This document shows positions 24,982 to 34,471 of a stretch of DNA of 64,000 bases, in pieces. The DNA is taken from positions 62,001 through 126,000 of the forward strand of contig NZ_FNFY01000003.1 of assembly GCF_900101075.1 (NCBI RefSeq), given 5' to 3'. The notes beneath the pieces are model-generated. The model was not told the DNA's origin and did not search any database. It worked only from the letters and a program-made list of their open reading frames with translations. The position numbers and the translations under genes are program-made. Position 1 is the first letter of the stretch. Every line of letters begins with the position of its first letter. The stretch is from Lacicoccus qingdaonensis (GTDB lineage Bacteria; Bacillota; Bacilli; Staphylococcales; Salinicoccaceae).

Positions 24982-26155
24982 TGAGTATATCTTTGAACTC
25001 TTTAATATAGGTTTTCAGCAATTTGAACTCTTCGTCCGATAACACTTTGTCCTTATACCGCATCTTTTGATAATACTGGAGTTTGGAGATTGAAATATAC
25101 TCTTCGAGTGACAGGCGGCTGAACCATTGTTCGATTGTTTCATCGTAATATCTGCCATACCCTTTTGAAGATGCCCATTTCTCAAAGTCAAAGTACAGCC
25201 TGCGGACTTTGTCTGTGGGTGCTTTTTTATTTTCTGGCTTATATGTCTTTGTATTATCAGCAAAAGTGTTCTTCTGGCCGGCCGTTTTTTCTTCTGTAAC
25301 AATATCCCGGTTTTTAAAATAAAAATAGATGAACAGAATGACTGCGATGACAACTGCAGCGATGACAACCGGACCGAATGGAATATTCAGTATCTGATTT
25401 GTCGATGAGACGATTTCTTCAGGTGATTCATACCCGTCCAGTTCAGTTTCTTCCTCTTCGAATATATCATCAGGATAATCCAATTCTACGTTTTCTAAAA
25501 ATGCAAAAATGGGTCTCAGCAGAAAAACAAATGCATTCAGCAGGAAAATCACCACATAGCTTAATCCGAATATAATAAATTTATATATATATCCTATAAA
25601 AAATGAGACTGCCAAAAATATTGCAGCAAAAACTGAAACCACTTTTAAATATGATGTGAAACCATAGCCGCTGTCCATTGCGAGGCTGATGATCTTAGTC
25701 ACGAAATATCCTGTTATCGCAATCACAAATATGAGGTTGAATGCACTCAAATTTGAATCGACTTCTGATGTGGAAAGCATTGTAATGATGATCAGCAGTA
25801 TCAGTGATGCGATGATAGCCAGTGGTGCGAGTGTATCAGATGTACTGTAGTGAAGCTGTTCCAGACGCCATACAGGCAGAGTGCTGAGCAACAGGGCAGA
25901 CAGGAAATAATCACCTGTAAACATCAGTATGATCAATGTCACGGGTGCCAGAATATAGATGTACCGTATCCGGGTCTTCCAGTTGATCAGATGGCTGATT
26001 ACATACTGTGCCAGAATGACAGTTATGAAAATGAGTATATGGTTTCTGTCGTCCGTTGTGTTATGAATATTTAAAAATAAATAAATCATCAGGACAAAGG
26101 CCATTTCTACTAGGTATAAACTTAAAAATGAGGTGTGATATTTCAGGAAACTCAT
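24965..26155 (-). CDS. Membrane protein with C-terminal DUF4129-like domain
   Basis: 396 residues. Seven or so hydrophobic spans occupy 1-240, an acidic linker follows (EEEETELDGYESPEE), then another span (about 262-284) and a cytosolic helical tail with YFDFEKWASSKGYGRYYDETIEQWFSRL, the DUF4129 pattern found at the end of transglutaminase-like membrane proteins. The extracytoplasmic transglutaminase core those proteins carry is absent here, which explains the shorter length. Last gene of a MoxR-DUF58-DUF4129 operon; its start overlaps the DUF58 stop by 4 bases. The function of such operons is mostly unknown, with links to envelope integrity and stress. Confidence 0.8.
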   Translation of the reverse strand: MSFLKYHTSFLSLYLVEMAFVLMIYLFLNIHNTTDDRNHILIFITVILAQYVISHLINWKTRIRYIYILAPVTLIILMFTGDYFLSALLLSTLPVWRLEQLHYSTSDTLAPLAIIASLILLIIITMLSTSEVDSNLSAFNLIFVIAITGYFVTKIISLAMDSGYGFTSYLKVVSVFAAIFLAVSFFIGYIYKFIIFGLSYVVIFLLNAFVFLLRPIFAFLENVELDYPDDIFEEEETELDGYESPEEIVSSTNQILNIPFGPVVIAAVVIAVILFIYFYFKNRDIVTEEKTAGQKNTFADNTKTYKPENKKAPTDKVRRLYFDFEKWASSKGYGRYYDETIEQWFSRLSLEEYISISKLQYYQKMRYKDKVLSDEEFKLLKTYIKEFKDILSKKPD

Positions 26156-27354
26156 CTTTCAGCCTCCTTTAAAGCACTCAATTTAAAAGGTTCCAGGCCG
26201 TGCTCATTCAACTGATAGATGACGGTGCCCCTGTCTATATACATTCGCAGTTCCCTGGCCATCAGTGCATCCATTTGGCCGGTGAAGATGATGTGGGTCG
26301 GTGTTTTTTCCGTCTGCTGGACAAACTTCAAAAATCGGTCGAAGCTGATTGTATATGTAACGGTTTTAATACGGGCCAAAGCTTCCAGTGTTGTTTTGTA
26401 GTGTGATTTACCGGAACTTTCCGGTATGGTGTAAAAATGGTTCTGGTCAAAAGTCCTCATGTTCGCCATCAGTTTGAAAGGAATATTTTTCTTTGTTATT
26501 TCTCCGAATATATACGCGAGTTTTTCAAAGATGGTTTCAATGTTGTTCGGAGGAGCGAAAGATTTCTCAGATCTCAAGTTTATTAAAAACAGCCAGGACA
26601 TATGGGTCGTCTTTTCATACTCTTTTGTCATCAGTTCACCGCTTCGGGCACTCAGTTTCCAGTGCACATCACGCAGACTGTCCGTCCTTTCATATGGCCT
26701 GCTGCCGCTGGAAAGAAGCGGGTCATGGAACAAAGTGTTTTTTTCCATGTATAATCCCTGCTCTATCTTAGCTTTCAGAGGCTGATTGTGCAGAGCATAA
26801 CGGTCCGGATAGATGAGTATTTCATGGTTTGAATGACCAATCTGCTCCAGTTTTATTTCTCCGAATCCGAACAGGCGGGGAATGTTGATTTTAGTGTTTG
26901 TAATTTTGCTCGTCCCTCTGTTTTTCGCTTCAAAAGGAATTTCAATCAGTGCTGATTTCCTGGGAAATACGGTAAACAGGAAAGTGTTTTCTGTAACATT
27001 CCTGATTTTCAGCGCCTGGTCATTATGAAATTTAATATCATCACCGGCCGATATATGAATGCGTGCCGATAAGATGGGCAGCCATCCCTTTTGAATGACC
27101 TTTAATTTTACAGTACCGTCCTGCCCCTTATATTTTCTGATCTGCTCAGGCGATACTTCGACTGTCAAATGTGCGGCTGCATATCTTTCATAGATCAGAT
27201 TAAGGATTGTCATCGCAATGATGATTCCAATGATCAGCTCGAGCCAGCCGTTCAAATCCACTGTGAATAATAGATTGAATATGATCATCACCGCAATGAT
27301 GAAAAAGAGCAGTGTCTCAATTTTCGATTCTGTATGGACGATCCTATACTTCAT
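26152..27354 (-). CDS. DUF58 domain protein
   Basis: About 400 residues. Two N-terminal membrane spans (roughly residues 13-32 and 35-54) are followed by a beta-sandwich region and then the DUF58 domain, a von Willebrand A-like fold with RPYERTDSLRDVHWKLSARSGELMTKEYE near 215-245. DUF58 proteins are encoded next to MoxR ATPases and are thought to be their clients or partners. The start is set at ATG 27354 inside the moxR tail (in-frame ATG 27369 also possible; neither has a strong RBS). It overlaps moxR and the downstream membrane protein, so the three are translationally coupled. Confidence 0.85.
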   Translation of the reverse strand: MKYRIVHTESKIETLLFFIIAVMIIFNLLFTVDLNGWLELIIGIIIAMTILNLIYERYAAAHLTVEVSPEQIRKYKGQDGTVKLKVIQKGWLPILSARIHISAGDDIKFHNDQALKIRNVTENTFLFTVFPRKSALIEIPFEAKNRGTSKITNTKINIPRLFGFGEIKLEQIGHSNHEILIYPDRYALHNQPLKAKIEQGLYMEKNTLFHDPLLSSGSRPYERTDSLRDVHWKLSARSGELMTKEYEKTTHMSWLFLINLRSEKSFAPPNNIETIFEKLAYIFGEITKKNIPFKLMANMRTFDQNHFYTIPESSGKSHYKTTLEALARIKTVTYTISFDRFLKFVQQTEKTPTHIIFTGQMDALMARELRMYIDRGTVIYQLNEHGLEPFKLSALKEAER

Positions 27355-28300
27355 CCCGTGAAACCCCATATTCGACCGGTACTTCCGTCTTGTTCAGAAT
27401 ACTGTCGATCACCTCATCATTATTGGTCACAGTCATGCCTTCAATATTGAGTACGATGCGGTGGGACAGGACATAAGGGGCGATGTATTTTACGTCATCC
27501 GGTGTAACATAGTCTCTGCCATTGATCAGAGCGGTGCCGATACCGGCTCGCATCAGGGCAATCGTCGCACGGGGCGATGCGCCCAGTTCTATATGCTCAT
27601 GTCTGCGTGTATGATGGACCAGGTTGATGATGTAATCTTTGACAGTATCATTGATCTCTATCTTCTCAGCCATGTTCTGTATTTCTTTAATCGTTTCCAG
27701 AGTCAGGACCTGACTGACAGACTCCTGAATATGATTGCTCCTGTGTAGGTCCAGCATCAGGCGTTCATTTTCAAATGATGGATAACCCAGGTCGATTTTC
27801 AGGAAGAAACGGTCCATCTGAGCTTCGGGTAAATCGAAAGTCCCCTGTTTGGATTCAATCGGGTTTTGAGTCGCAAGGACGATGAACGGCTCCTCGATAG
27901 GGTAAGTTTTGCCGTCGACAGTCACCTGTCCCTCTTCCATCACTTCAAGCAGCGCTGACTGTGTGCGCGGCGTGGCGCGGTTGATTTCATCCGCCAGCAG
28001 AATATTTGTTTTTACAGGCCCGAGCTGCAACTCGAATTCTTTAGTTTTCGGGTTGTATATATTCATGCCGGTAATATCTGTAGGAAGGACATCCGGTGTA
28101 AACTGTACCCTTGAAAAAGTGCCGCCCATCACTTTTGAGACGGATTTCGACAGGACTGTTTTACCAGTGCCGGGAACGCTTTCAAACAATATGTGACCTT
28201 TCTGTACAATACTGATGAAGATCAGGTCGATTACTTCTTCCTGGCCGACGATCACTTTGCCGATTTCTTTTTTCAAATCATTCAAATATGTAAGTGCCAA
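27344..28300 (-). CDS. MoxR family AAA+ ATPase
   Basis: 318 residues of the MoxR chaperone-like AAA+ group. Walker A is in FESVPGTGKTVLSKS (about 39-53), Walker B in ILLADEINRATPRTQSALLEVMEE (about 101-124), sensor 1 in ATQNPIES (about 146-153), and the lid has GASPRATIALMRAG near 242. These ATPases are thought to help assemble or activate vWA/DUF58 proteins. It heads a three-gene operon (MoxR, DUF58, DUF4129). The RBS is AGGGGACAAATT, weak but positioned. Confidence 0.92.
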   Translation of the reverse strand: MALTYLNDLKKEIGKVIVGQEEVIDLIFISIVQKGHILFESVPGTGKTVLSKSVSKVMGGTFSRVQFTPDVLPTDITGMNIYNPKTKEFELQLGPVKTNILLADEINRATPRTQSALLEVMEEGQVTVDGKTYPIEEPFIVLATQNPIESKQGTFDLPEAQMDRFFLKIDLGYPSFENERLMLDLHRSNHIQESVSQVLTLETIKEIQNMAEKIEINDTVKDYIINLVHHTRRHEHIELGASPRATIALMRAGIGTALINGRDYVTPDDVKYIAPYVLSHRIVLNIEGMTVTNNDEVIDSILNKTEVPVEYGVSRDEV

Positions 28301-28457
28301 TATAATTTGTCCCCTTTATTTGTAAATTCAGTTAATAGTATAACAGAGCATTCCATGTATAAGAAAGATTAATGACATTAGTGTTCGACATTTACATGGT
28401 TATGTGAGAAACTTTAATATAAATAATAGACGAAACACGCTTTGAAGGAGGCGCATT

Positions 28458-29558
28458 ATGTCCGTTGTAATTTTTGATGTTGATGGAGTATTTTTAAGTG
28501 AAGAAAGATGTTTTGATGTCGCTGCATTGTCTGTACATGAACTGCTTTTTAACCCAAGATATTTAAATCTGACTCAGGAAAAATTTAAAACATCTTATAC
28601 AGATGAGGAAATTGCAGAAATTAGAAATAAAATCTTTTTAGACGACAAAGTTTTAAGCCGTTATAAAGAGATGGGATTAAACTCTAACTGGGACATGTTA
28701 TACATATCGTTCTCGATTATTTATATCAACCTGCTGAAAGACTCGGGTATCAATATAAGTAATGTCAATATTAATAATCTTTATGAAATGGGCGAAATGC
28801 TTGGCGATGCAGAGCCGGACTATGGTAAAGTTTTAGAGTTTTTGGATGGTGATGAATACACTAAAGAAACAATTTACGAAGGTCTGGTAAACTACGCAAC
28901 TTCATTGAAGTTCCTTAATGAAAAGGACGACTTTAAAACAAACAGTAAACTGTGGCAGCTGGGACAGCATATATATCAGGAATGGTATCTGGGCAGTGAA
29001 AGAATGAAAATGAAAGACAGCGAACTTCCTATCGAAGGCGATAAAGAAGGTTTCCTTCATCAGGAAGAATGGCTTGCGCCGGTTGATAAAATAGAAACGA
29101 TGCTGAAAAATCTGCTGGATGCTGATAAGACGATCGGTATTGCCACGGGCCGTTCAAGAGAAGAAACCCTTATTCCCTTTGAAGCGGCAGGGCTGCTTAA
29201 GTATTTTGAGGACCAGAGGATTTCCACTGCTTCTGAAGTCAAGGAAGCGGAAGCGAGGGAAGGTGTGGACCGTCAGTTATCCAAACCGCACCCGTACAGT
29301 TACTTGTGGACGCTTTACGAACATAATGAAGAGTACTTTACAGAATCCGTCAAAGGAGACAACGTCTCTGAAGAGAAAGTTTATGTTGTCGGTGACTCGG
29401 TGGCAGATTACTTCTGTTCCGAGAAGATGGAAGTTGAATTTATAGGCACACTGACAGGTCTGACAGGTGATGACATCATCCCGACATTTACAGACCTCGG
29501 AGTTTCAAGGGACAACCTGGTACCGGATGTTCTGCATGTTGAAAGTATGGTTAAATAA
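28458..29558 (+). CDS. Large HAD-superfamily hydrolase-like protein
   Basis: 366 residues, larger than usual for HAD hydrolases. Motif I is VVIFDVDGVF (D7, D9), motif II is IGIATGRSREE near 231, and motif IV is VYVVGDSVADYF near 312. Between motifs I and II lies an insert of about 200 residues that is mostly helical, taking the place of a cap domain. I do not recognise a named family; related proteins occur in Bacilli as HAD family hydrolase. The substrate is unknown. The RBS AAGGAGG is 6 bases before ATG; it is monocistronic. Confidence 0.75.
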   Translation: MSVVIFDVDGVFLSEERCFDVAALSVHELLFNPRYLNLTQEKFKTSYTDEEIAEIRNKIFLDDKVLSRYKEMGLNSNWDMLYISFSIIYINLLKDSGINISNVNINNLYEMGEMLGDAEPDYGKVLEFLDGDEYTKETIYEGLVNYATSLKFLNEKDDFKTNSKLWQLGQHIYQEWYLGSERMKMKDSELPIEGDKEGFLHQEEWLAPVDKIETMLKNLLDADKTIGIATGRSREETLIPFEAAGLLKYFEDQRISTASEVKEAEAREGVDRQLSKPHPYSYLWTLYEHNEEYFTESVKGDNVSEEKVYVVGDSVADYFCSEKMEVEFIGTLTGLTGDDIIPTFTDLGVSRDNLVPDVLHVESMVK

Positions 29559-29566
29559 ATTAAACA

Positions 29567-29601
29567 TAAAAGCACCGCAGAAAATTTCTGCGGTGCTTTT
29601 C
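29567..29601. terminator. Bidirectional terminator (HAD gene / serA)
   Basis: AAAAGCACCGCAGAAA and its perfect complement around a single-base centre, with A- and T-runs; convergent genes on both sides. Confidence 0.93.
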
Positions 29602-29607
29602 ATTATA

Positions 29608-31200
29608 TTAAAGTTGTAAATCAACTTGACGTACATTTTTGAATCCCTCTATACTCTGTAAGTCTTCGAGTGCTTCATTGCTGACTGCGGAATCCAGTGA
29701 CAGTGAAAGCAATGCTGCACCGCCTTCATTGGACCTGCCGAGCTGCATACTGGCGATATTTACTGAATGTTTACCGAGGATGACTCCCATATCACCGATG
29801 ACGCCAGGACGGTCAATATGGTTGATGATGAGTATATGTCTTGTCGGCTTGATGTCGACTTGATATTCATCGACCTTGACGATGCGCTCGCCATAACCGT
29901 CCAGGACACTTGCTCCAAGAACCAGATTTTCCTCATTATTGGAAAGTTCAACTTCCAGATAGTTGTTATATCCTTTTGTTTTCCCTTTTTTCTCCACTTT
30001 GTAAGTGACGTCCTGCTCCTGCAGGAAATACAGTGCGTTGATGATATTTACGCCTTCACCGAAATGAGGGCTCAACAAGCTCGCAATAAATGAACGGGTG
30101 AGCATGCTTGTGTCATCTACTGCAATATCACCATGGTATTTTAGTCTGATTTCATTTGGCGGCTGTTTCATCAACTGAATACCGACAGAGCCCATGTGAC
30201 TTGAAATGTTGATGTAAGGTTTCAGTTCCTTGCTGATATTTTCACTGATACGTGGTGCATTGACTGCGTGAATGATTGTATTGTTTTCAAGTATCTGGAT
30301 GATTTCCCGGGAAATGCTGACCGCCACTTTTTCCTGGGCTTCGATCGTGGAAGCACCGAGGTGTGGTGTTACGACTACGTTCGGATGAGAAAGCAGCTCC
30401 ATCTCAGTCGGGGGCTCTTCTTCGAATACATCGAGTGCTGCACCTCCGATTTTACCTTCTTTCAAAGCTGTTAGCAGATCTGCTTCATCAATGATACCGC
30501 CGCGTGCGACGTTGATTAGACGGAGATTCGGTTTACAGTTTTCAAAGAAAGACTCGCCGACAATACCTTTCGTCTGCGGAGTCAGCGGTGTGTGCACTGT
30601 AACGAAGTCGGCGACTTTCGAAATCTCATCTACTTCCATCTTTTCTATTTCTGATTCCTTCGCTTTTTCATCTGATAAATAAGGATCAAAAGCGACTATC
30701 TTCATACCGAAGACCTGGGCACGGCGTGCGACACCGAAACCGATTTTACCAAGACCGATGATGCCGAGGGTCTTGCCATATAATTCGACCCCTTTATGTG
30801 CACTGCGGTTCCAAACGCCTTCAGACAGTTCTTTATGAGCTTCAGGAATATCTCTGGAAAGGGACAGCATCATGGCCATAGTGTGCTCGGTAGCAGAGAT
30901 GGTATTACCGTCCGGTGCGTTTACAACGATAACACCAAGCTTTGTCGCTGCATCAATGTCGATATTGTCAACACCGACACCAGCACGTGCGATCACTCTC
31001 AAAGAGCGGGCATGCTGAATGATTTTTTCCGTAATTTTAGTCTGGCTGCGTACGATAACAGCATGGTAATCATAAACGATTTTTATGATTTCGTCTTCTG
31101 TCAGTCCAGTATTGATATCCACCTGATAATTTGGGTGGTTGATCAGCTCACTGATACCATCTTCACTTACCGGATCCAGAACAAGAACTTTATAAGTCAT
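29608..31200 (-). CDS. serA: D-3-phosphoglycerate dehydrogenase
   Basis: First step of serine synthesis: 3-phosphoglycerate to 3-phosphohydroxypyruvate with NAD. 530 residues: substrate domain, Rossmann domain with [16 protein letters not shown] (about 145-160), catalytic [11 protein letters not shown] and [14 protein letters not shown] stretches, an intervening domain, and a C-terminal ACT domain ([30 protein letters not shown]) that binds serine for feedback. The start is ATG 31200 with AGGAGG 8 bases upstream, both inside the end of the aminotransferase gene, giving an 11-base overlap and coupling. Confidence 0.95.
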   Translation of the reverse strand: MTYKVLVLDPVSEDGISELINHPNYQVDINTGLTEDEIIKIVYDYHAVIVRSQTKITEKIIQHARSLRVIARAGVGVDNIDIDAATKLGVIVVNAPDGNTISATEHTMAMMLSLSRDIPEAHKELSEGVWNRSAHKGVELYGKTLGIIGLGKIGFGVARRAQVFGMKIVAFDPYLSDEKAKESEIEKMEVDEISKVADFVTVHTPLTPQTKGIVGESFFENCKPNLRLINVARGGIIDEADLLTALKEGKIGGAALDVFEEEPPTEMELLSHPNVVVTPHLGASTIEAQEKVAVSISREIIQILENNTIIHAVNAPRISENISKELKPYINISSHMGSVGIQLMKQPPNEIRLKYHGDIAVDDTSMLTRSFIASLLSPHFGEGVNIINALYFLQEQDVTYKVEKKGKTKGYNNYLEVELSNNEENLVLGASVLDGYGERIVKVDEYQVDIKPTRHILIINHIDRPGVIGDMGVILGKHSVNIASMQLGRSNEGGAALLSLSLDSAVSNEALEDLQSIEGFKNVRQVDLQL

Positions 31201-32338
31201 TAAAAAATACCTCCTGCGCTTTTGTGATTGCTTTACCATAATAGTTTTGCTGACGATATTTACTTAATATCCCTTCCATCGCACTTAAAACGACGATGAT
31301 ATCTGCCGGGAACATGTACCCCATATGACCGATACGTAAAATCTTGCCTTTCAGATGTTTTTGGCCGCCCGCTATCGTTATACCGAAGTTATTTTTCAAC
31401 TCGTCTTTAATGTGAGAAAGCTCATCTGACGAGGATTTGAATGCTGTAACGGTAGGCGATGCAAAGTCATCTTTTACAAGGAGTTCCAAATCCAATGCTT
31501 CTAAGCCTGCTCTTAGCATATCTCTCATTTTCATGTGTCTTTCAAAGACATTTTCCAAACCTTCTTCAGCAATTGAATCGAGCACGGCATCCAAACCTTG
31601 TATCAGAGATACTGCAGGCGTAAAAGGTGTAGTATCTTTATCCAGTGAATCGAAATACTGATTCAAGTCTAAATAAAATCTTGGAATGTCATTGCTTTGA
31701 ACCTTTTGTTTTGCTGTCTGATTCATCGCCACAAATGCGAGACCCGGAGGCAGCATTAAAGCTTTCTGGCTTCCTGAAATCAGACAATCGATGTTCGATT
31801 CGGTCAAATTGAACTTCGTGCCCCCGACACTGCTGACACCATCAACGATGAACAGAGTGTCTTTATCGTAATCTTTGACGATCTGGCCGATTTCCGTAAT
31901 CGGATGTAAAACAGCAGTGGATGTCTCACAGGCCTGAGAAACGACAACTTTAATATTATCTAATTTTGAAAGAAATTCTTTGAAGTGCCCGGGATCGACA
32001 GCATCTCCCCATTCCACTTCATAAGTATGGACGTTATATGGAAAAGTTTCAGCGATGGCACGGAAACGTGCGCCGAAAGCGCCGCTGACAATAACGACGA
32101 TATCTTCATCCGGTGCGGCCAAGTTGACCATCGCCGCTTCCAATGAGCTTGTTCCACTTGACGATAAAATCACCACATCATCTTTTGTTCCGAAGACATC
32201 TTTGATTTTCGGTTTGATGCTGTTCATTAAATCAGTAAAATCACTTGAACGGTGGCCAATCATACCTTCAGCCATACGCTGATTGACATTTTCCGGGATC
32301 GGTGTTGGACCGGGAGTCATTAACATTTTCTTTTGCAA
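31190..32338 (-). CDS. Class V aminotransferase (serine biosynthesis partner)
   Basis: 382-residue PLP enzyme of the alanine/serine-glyoxylate aminotransferase type. N-terminal MTPGPTPIPENV and GHRSSDFTDL bind substrate; SSSGTSSLEAAM holds the PLP phosphate; LIVDGVSSVGG and the Schiff-base lysine in SGSQKALMLPPG complete the site. Coupling to serA suggests it serves as the phosphoserine (or serine) aminotransferase; a dedicated serC is not seen in this window. The start is TTG 32338 (AGGAGG, 8-base gap); a later ATG at 32326 is too far from the RBS. Confidence 0.88.
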   Translation of the reverse strand: MQKKMLMTPGPTPIPENVNQRMAEGMIGHRSSDFTDLMNSIKPKIKDVFGTKDDVVILSSSGTSSLEAAMVNLAAPDEDIVVIVSGAFGARFRAIAETFPYNVHTYEVEWGDAVDPGHFKEFLSKLDNIKVVVSQACETSTAVLHPITEIGQIVKDYDKDTLFIVDGVSSVGGTKFNLTESNIDCLISGSQKALMLPPGLAFVAMNQTAKQKVQSNDIPRFYLDLNQYFDSLDKDTTPFTPAVSLIQGLDAVLDSIAEEGLENVFERHMKMRDMLRAGLEALDLELLVKDDFASPTVTAFKSSSDELSHIKDELKNNFGITIAGGQKHLKGKILRIGHMGYMFPADIIVVLSAMEGILSKYRQQNYYGKAITKAQEVFFNDL

Positions 32339-32408
32339 CCTGAATTCCTCCTATAAATTGAGCTTAAGTCTATAATATCGTAATTTTTAGAAAATAAACA
32401 TATTGTAT

Positions 32409-33464
32409 TTAATTATCTTTACCATCTGCGAGCATTTTATCTACAAGCGAGTGTGCTTCCTGATAAATATCCTTATAGGATGTGCCGCCGAGCTCATGGG
32501 TCAGATTCATCAGATCATTGTTTTCAATCTCTTTTCTGAGAGCTTTATAAACGATGTTGTCATATTCAGCATCATCAGCAGGCGGCAGTAATAATATCAG
32601 AGACCAGTTCTGCAGTTGAATATAATAATCGAAAACGTCGTATAACCGGCTTGAAGCATCATTCGAATCAGACAGTTTTGTCATGACCTTTGCAGTCATC
32701 ACGTCAGTATCTGCAAAGAACACTTTCCTGGTGGCGGGCGAATGGATATTTTTCCGATTCATGTCGAACTGTCCGATACCAATGGCGTGAAAGTCTTTTA
32801 CATCGAGTTCATCCGGACGGACTTGATGTTCAATCTGATAATCCTTTTTATATTCAACAGAATAACTCGTGGAATAGCGCCTGGCCAAATCCTGTACTAG
32901 TTTTGATTTACCCGTATCAGGGGCGCCGATAACCAGAACATTCTGGACAAAAAAACGGCGGAAAGGCCGGGTCACATAGTCCCAGTTTATCAGTGCAGAT
33001 TCTCTGATATTGGTGCCGCTGATTTTAAGGACTTGTCTGTCTACAAGGGTGACATTTGTTGAAACATTTTTCCAACTTTTTGAGTAAAAATCTTTTAGAG
33101 GGTCGATATATTCCTCTTCACCTACATAAAATGTCAGATCTTCCATATCTTCAAAAGGATACGGCATATTGCCGGAAATGATTTCTGACATCCTTTCAAG
33201 CCATAATTTCCAGCCCTTGGGATATCTTGGAATATCTGTTTCATCCAATTTAAGCACAGTGACATTTTCATCACCCGCACATAACTGCCTCATTGCTTTC
33301 ACGCGGTGATTCAGATTCATTTCGTGTTCATCACCGCGGTCCCCATCATAGCCACTGACAATGACAAGTGCATGATCGTTCTCCCTTTTCGCACGGATGA
33401 TCTGTTCGAAATGTCCGACATGACACGGTGCAAAAGTACCAAAATAAACGCCTAGACTTTTCAT
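32409..33464 (-). CDS. nadR: NadR-like NMN adenylyltransferase / ribosylnicotinamide kinase
   Basis: About 351 residues with two domains. The N-terminal nucleotidyltransferase has GVYFGTFAPCHVGH (5-18, the HxGH phosphate site) and a later KISGTNIRES stretch, the ISxTxxR-type motif. The C-terminal P-loop kinase begins VLVIGAPDTGKSKLVQDLA near 187. This order, with the spacing RENPxxxWxxI-like (here ALINWDYVTRPFRRFFVQNV) between them, is that of NadR, which turns nicotinamide riboside into NMN and then NAD. The N-terminal DNA-binding domain of enterobacterial NadR is missing. The start is ATG 33464, 8 bases after AGGAG (GTG 33470 is too close). It is upstream of the serine genes on the same strand, 70 bases away. 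Confidence 0.8.
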   Translation of the reverse strand: MKSLGVYFGTFAPCHVGHFEQIIRAKRENDHALVIVSGYDGDRGDEHEMNLNHRVKAMRQLCAGDENVTVLKLDETDIPRYPKGWKLWLERMSEIISGNMPYPFEDMEDLTFYVGEEEYIDPLKDFYSKSWKNVSTNVTLVDRQVLKISGTNIRESALINWDYVTRPFRRFFVQNVLVIGAPDTGKSKLVQDLARRYSTSYSVEYKKDYQIEHQVRPDELDVKDFHAIGIGQFDMNRKNIHSPATRKVFFADTDVMTAKVMTKLSDSNDASSRLYDVFDYYIQLQNWSLILLLPPADDAEYDNIVYKALRKEIENNDLMNLTHELGGTSYKDIYQEAHSLVDKMLADGKDN

Positions 33465-33616
33465 GTACACAACTCCTAAATTATATAGTGCGTTAATAAC
33501 TCCATTATACTCCTAATTCATGAAACTTTAATTTAATTTGTGCTACAATCATTTTATAATATTAATACAATGCCGTTTCTGAAAGATATTTTACACATAA
33601 AGAGTGAGGAAAAAGA

Positions 33617-34459
33617 ATGTTTAAATGGATGAACCTCTTCAGAGGTTTTTTAATGGGGATTTGTGAAATCATCCCGGGAGTAAGCAGTGGCACAATGGCG
33701 CTGCTGCTCGGTATATATGATCAGTTTTTAGGTGCCATCGGCCATATTGTCTCAAAACACTATAAGAAATCAATCATATTTCTTTTGCCGCTCGTAATGG
33801 GAATGGGTATTGCGATATTGACGATGTCATCATTGATGGATTATTTACTGACGGAACATACCAAACCGACACACTGGTTTTTCATCGGGATGGTCCTCGG
33901 CGTCGTACCGATGATGTTCAAGATTTCGAATTATAAAGCTGAGTTTAAAACGATACATTATATATTGATGAGCTTTGTATTGCTGCTGCTGTACTGGTTG
34001 TCGACCATGAATGAAAGCCGTGCAGCGGCAGAGAGCATTGATGTGTCGCTGCCGCTGCTTGCCGGACTGTTTCTGAGCGGCATGCTGGCTTCATCGGTAA
34101 TGATACTTCCGGGCATATCCGGGTCGCTTGTATTACTGATAATAGGTGCGTATCCAATGATCATGAAAGCAATTAATGAATTTACATCACTAAACTTTGA
34201 AGTTGTGCCCTTACTGATAGCGACCGGACTCGGCATAGTGTCAGGTCTGCTTCTGGCGAGCAGAGGCATTCAATTTTTACTGAGAAATTACACATACCTC
34301 ATGTATGCAATGATTATCGGTCTTTTATTCGGTTCAGTATTTTCCATTTATCCAGGACTGCCGGAAACTACGGGTACTTTTATAGCATCAATTGTTTCAT
34401 TATTGGCAGGTTTGTCAATAAGTATATATATGGGCAGCAAAAATAAACAAAGTATATGA
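33617..34459 (+). CDS. popT: DUF368 membrane protein (PopT-like undecaprenyl-phosphate translocase)
   Basis: 280 residues, about eight to nine membrane spans. The family signature is at the start: FRGFLMGICEIIPGVSSGTMALLLGIYD (9-36), and it recurs in the second half as MLPGISGSLVLLIIGAY, the inverted-repeat layout of the family. DUF368 proteins have been shown to recycle the lipid carrier undecaprenyl phosphate across the membrane for cell-wall synthesis (PopT). Assignment here is by family. The RBS is GAGTGAGGAAAAAG before ATG 33617. A GTPase follows by 12 bases. Confidence 0.85.
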   Translation: MFKWMNLFRGFLMGICEIIPGVSSGTMALLLGIYDQFLGAIGHIVSKHYKKSIIFLLPLVMGMGIAILTMSSLMDYLLTEHTKPTHWFFIGMVLGVVPMMFKISNYKAEFKTIHYILMSFVLLLLYWLSTMNESRAAAESIDVSLPLLAGLFLSGMLASSVMILPGISGSLVLLIIGAYPMIMKAINEFTSLNFEVVPLLIATGLGIVSGLLLASRGIQFLLRNYTYLMYAMIIGLLFGSVFSIYPGLPETTGTFIASIVSLLAGLSISIYMGSKNKQSI

Positions 34460-34471
34460 TGAGGTGATGTG

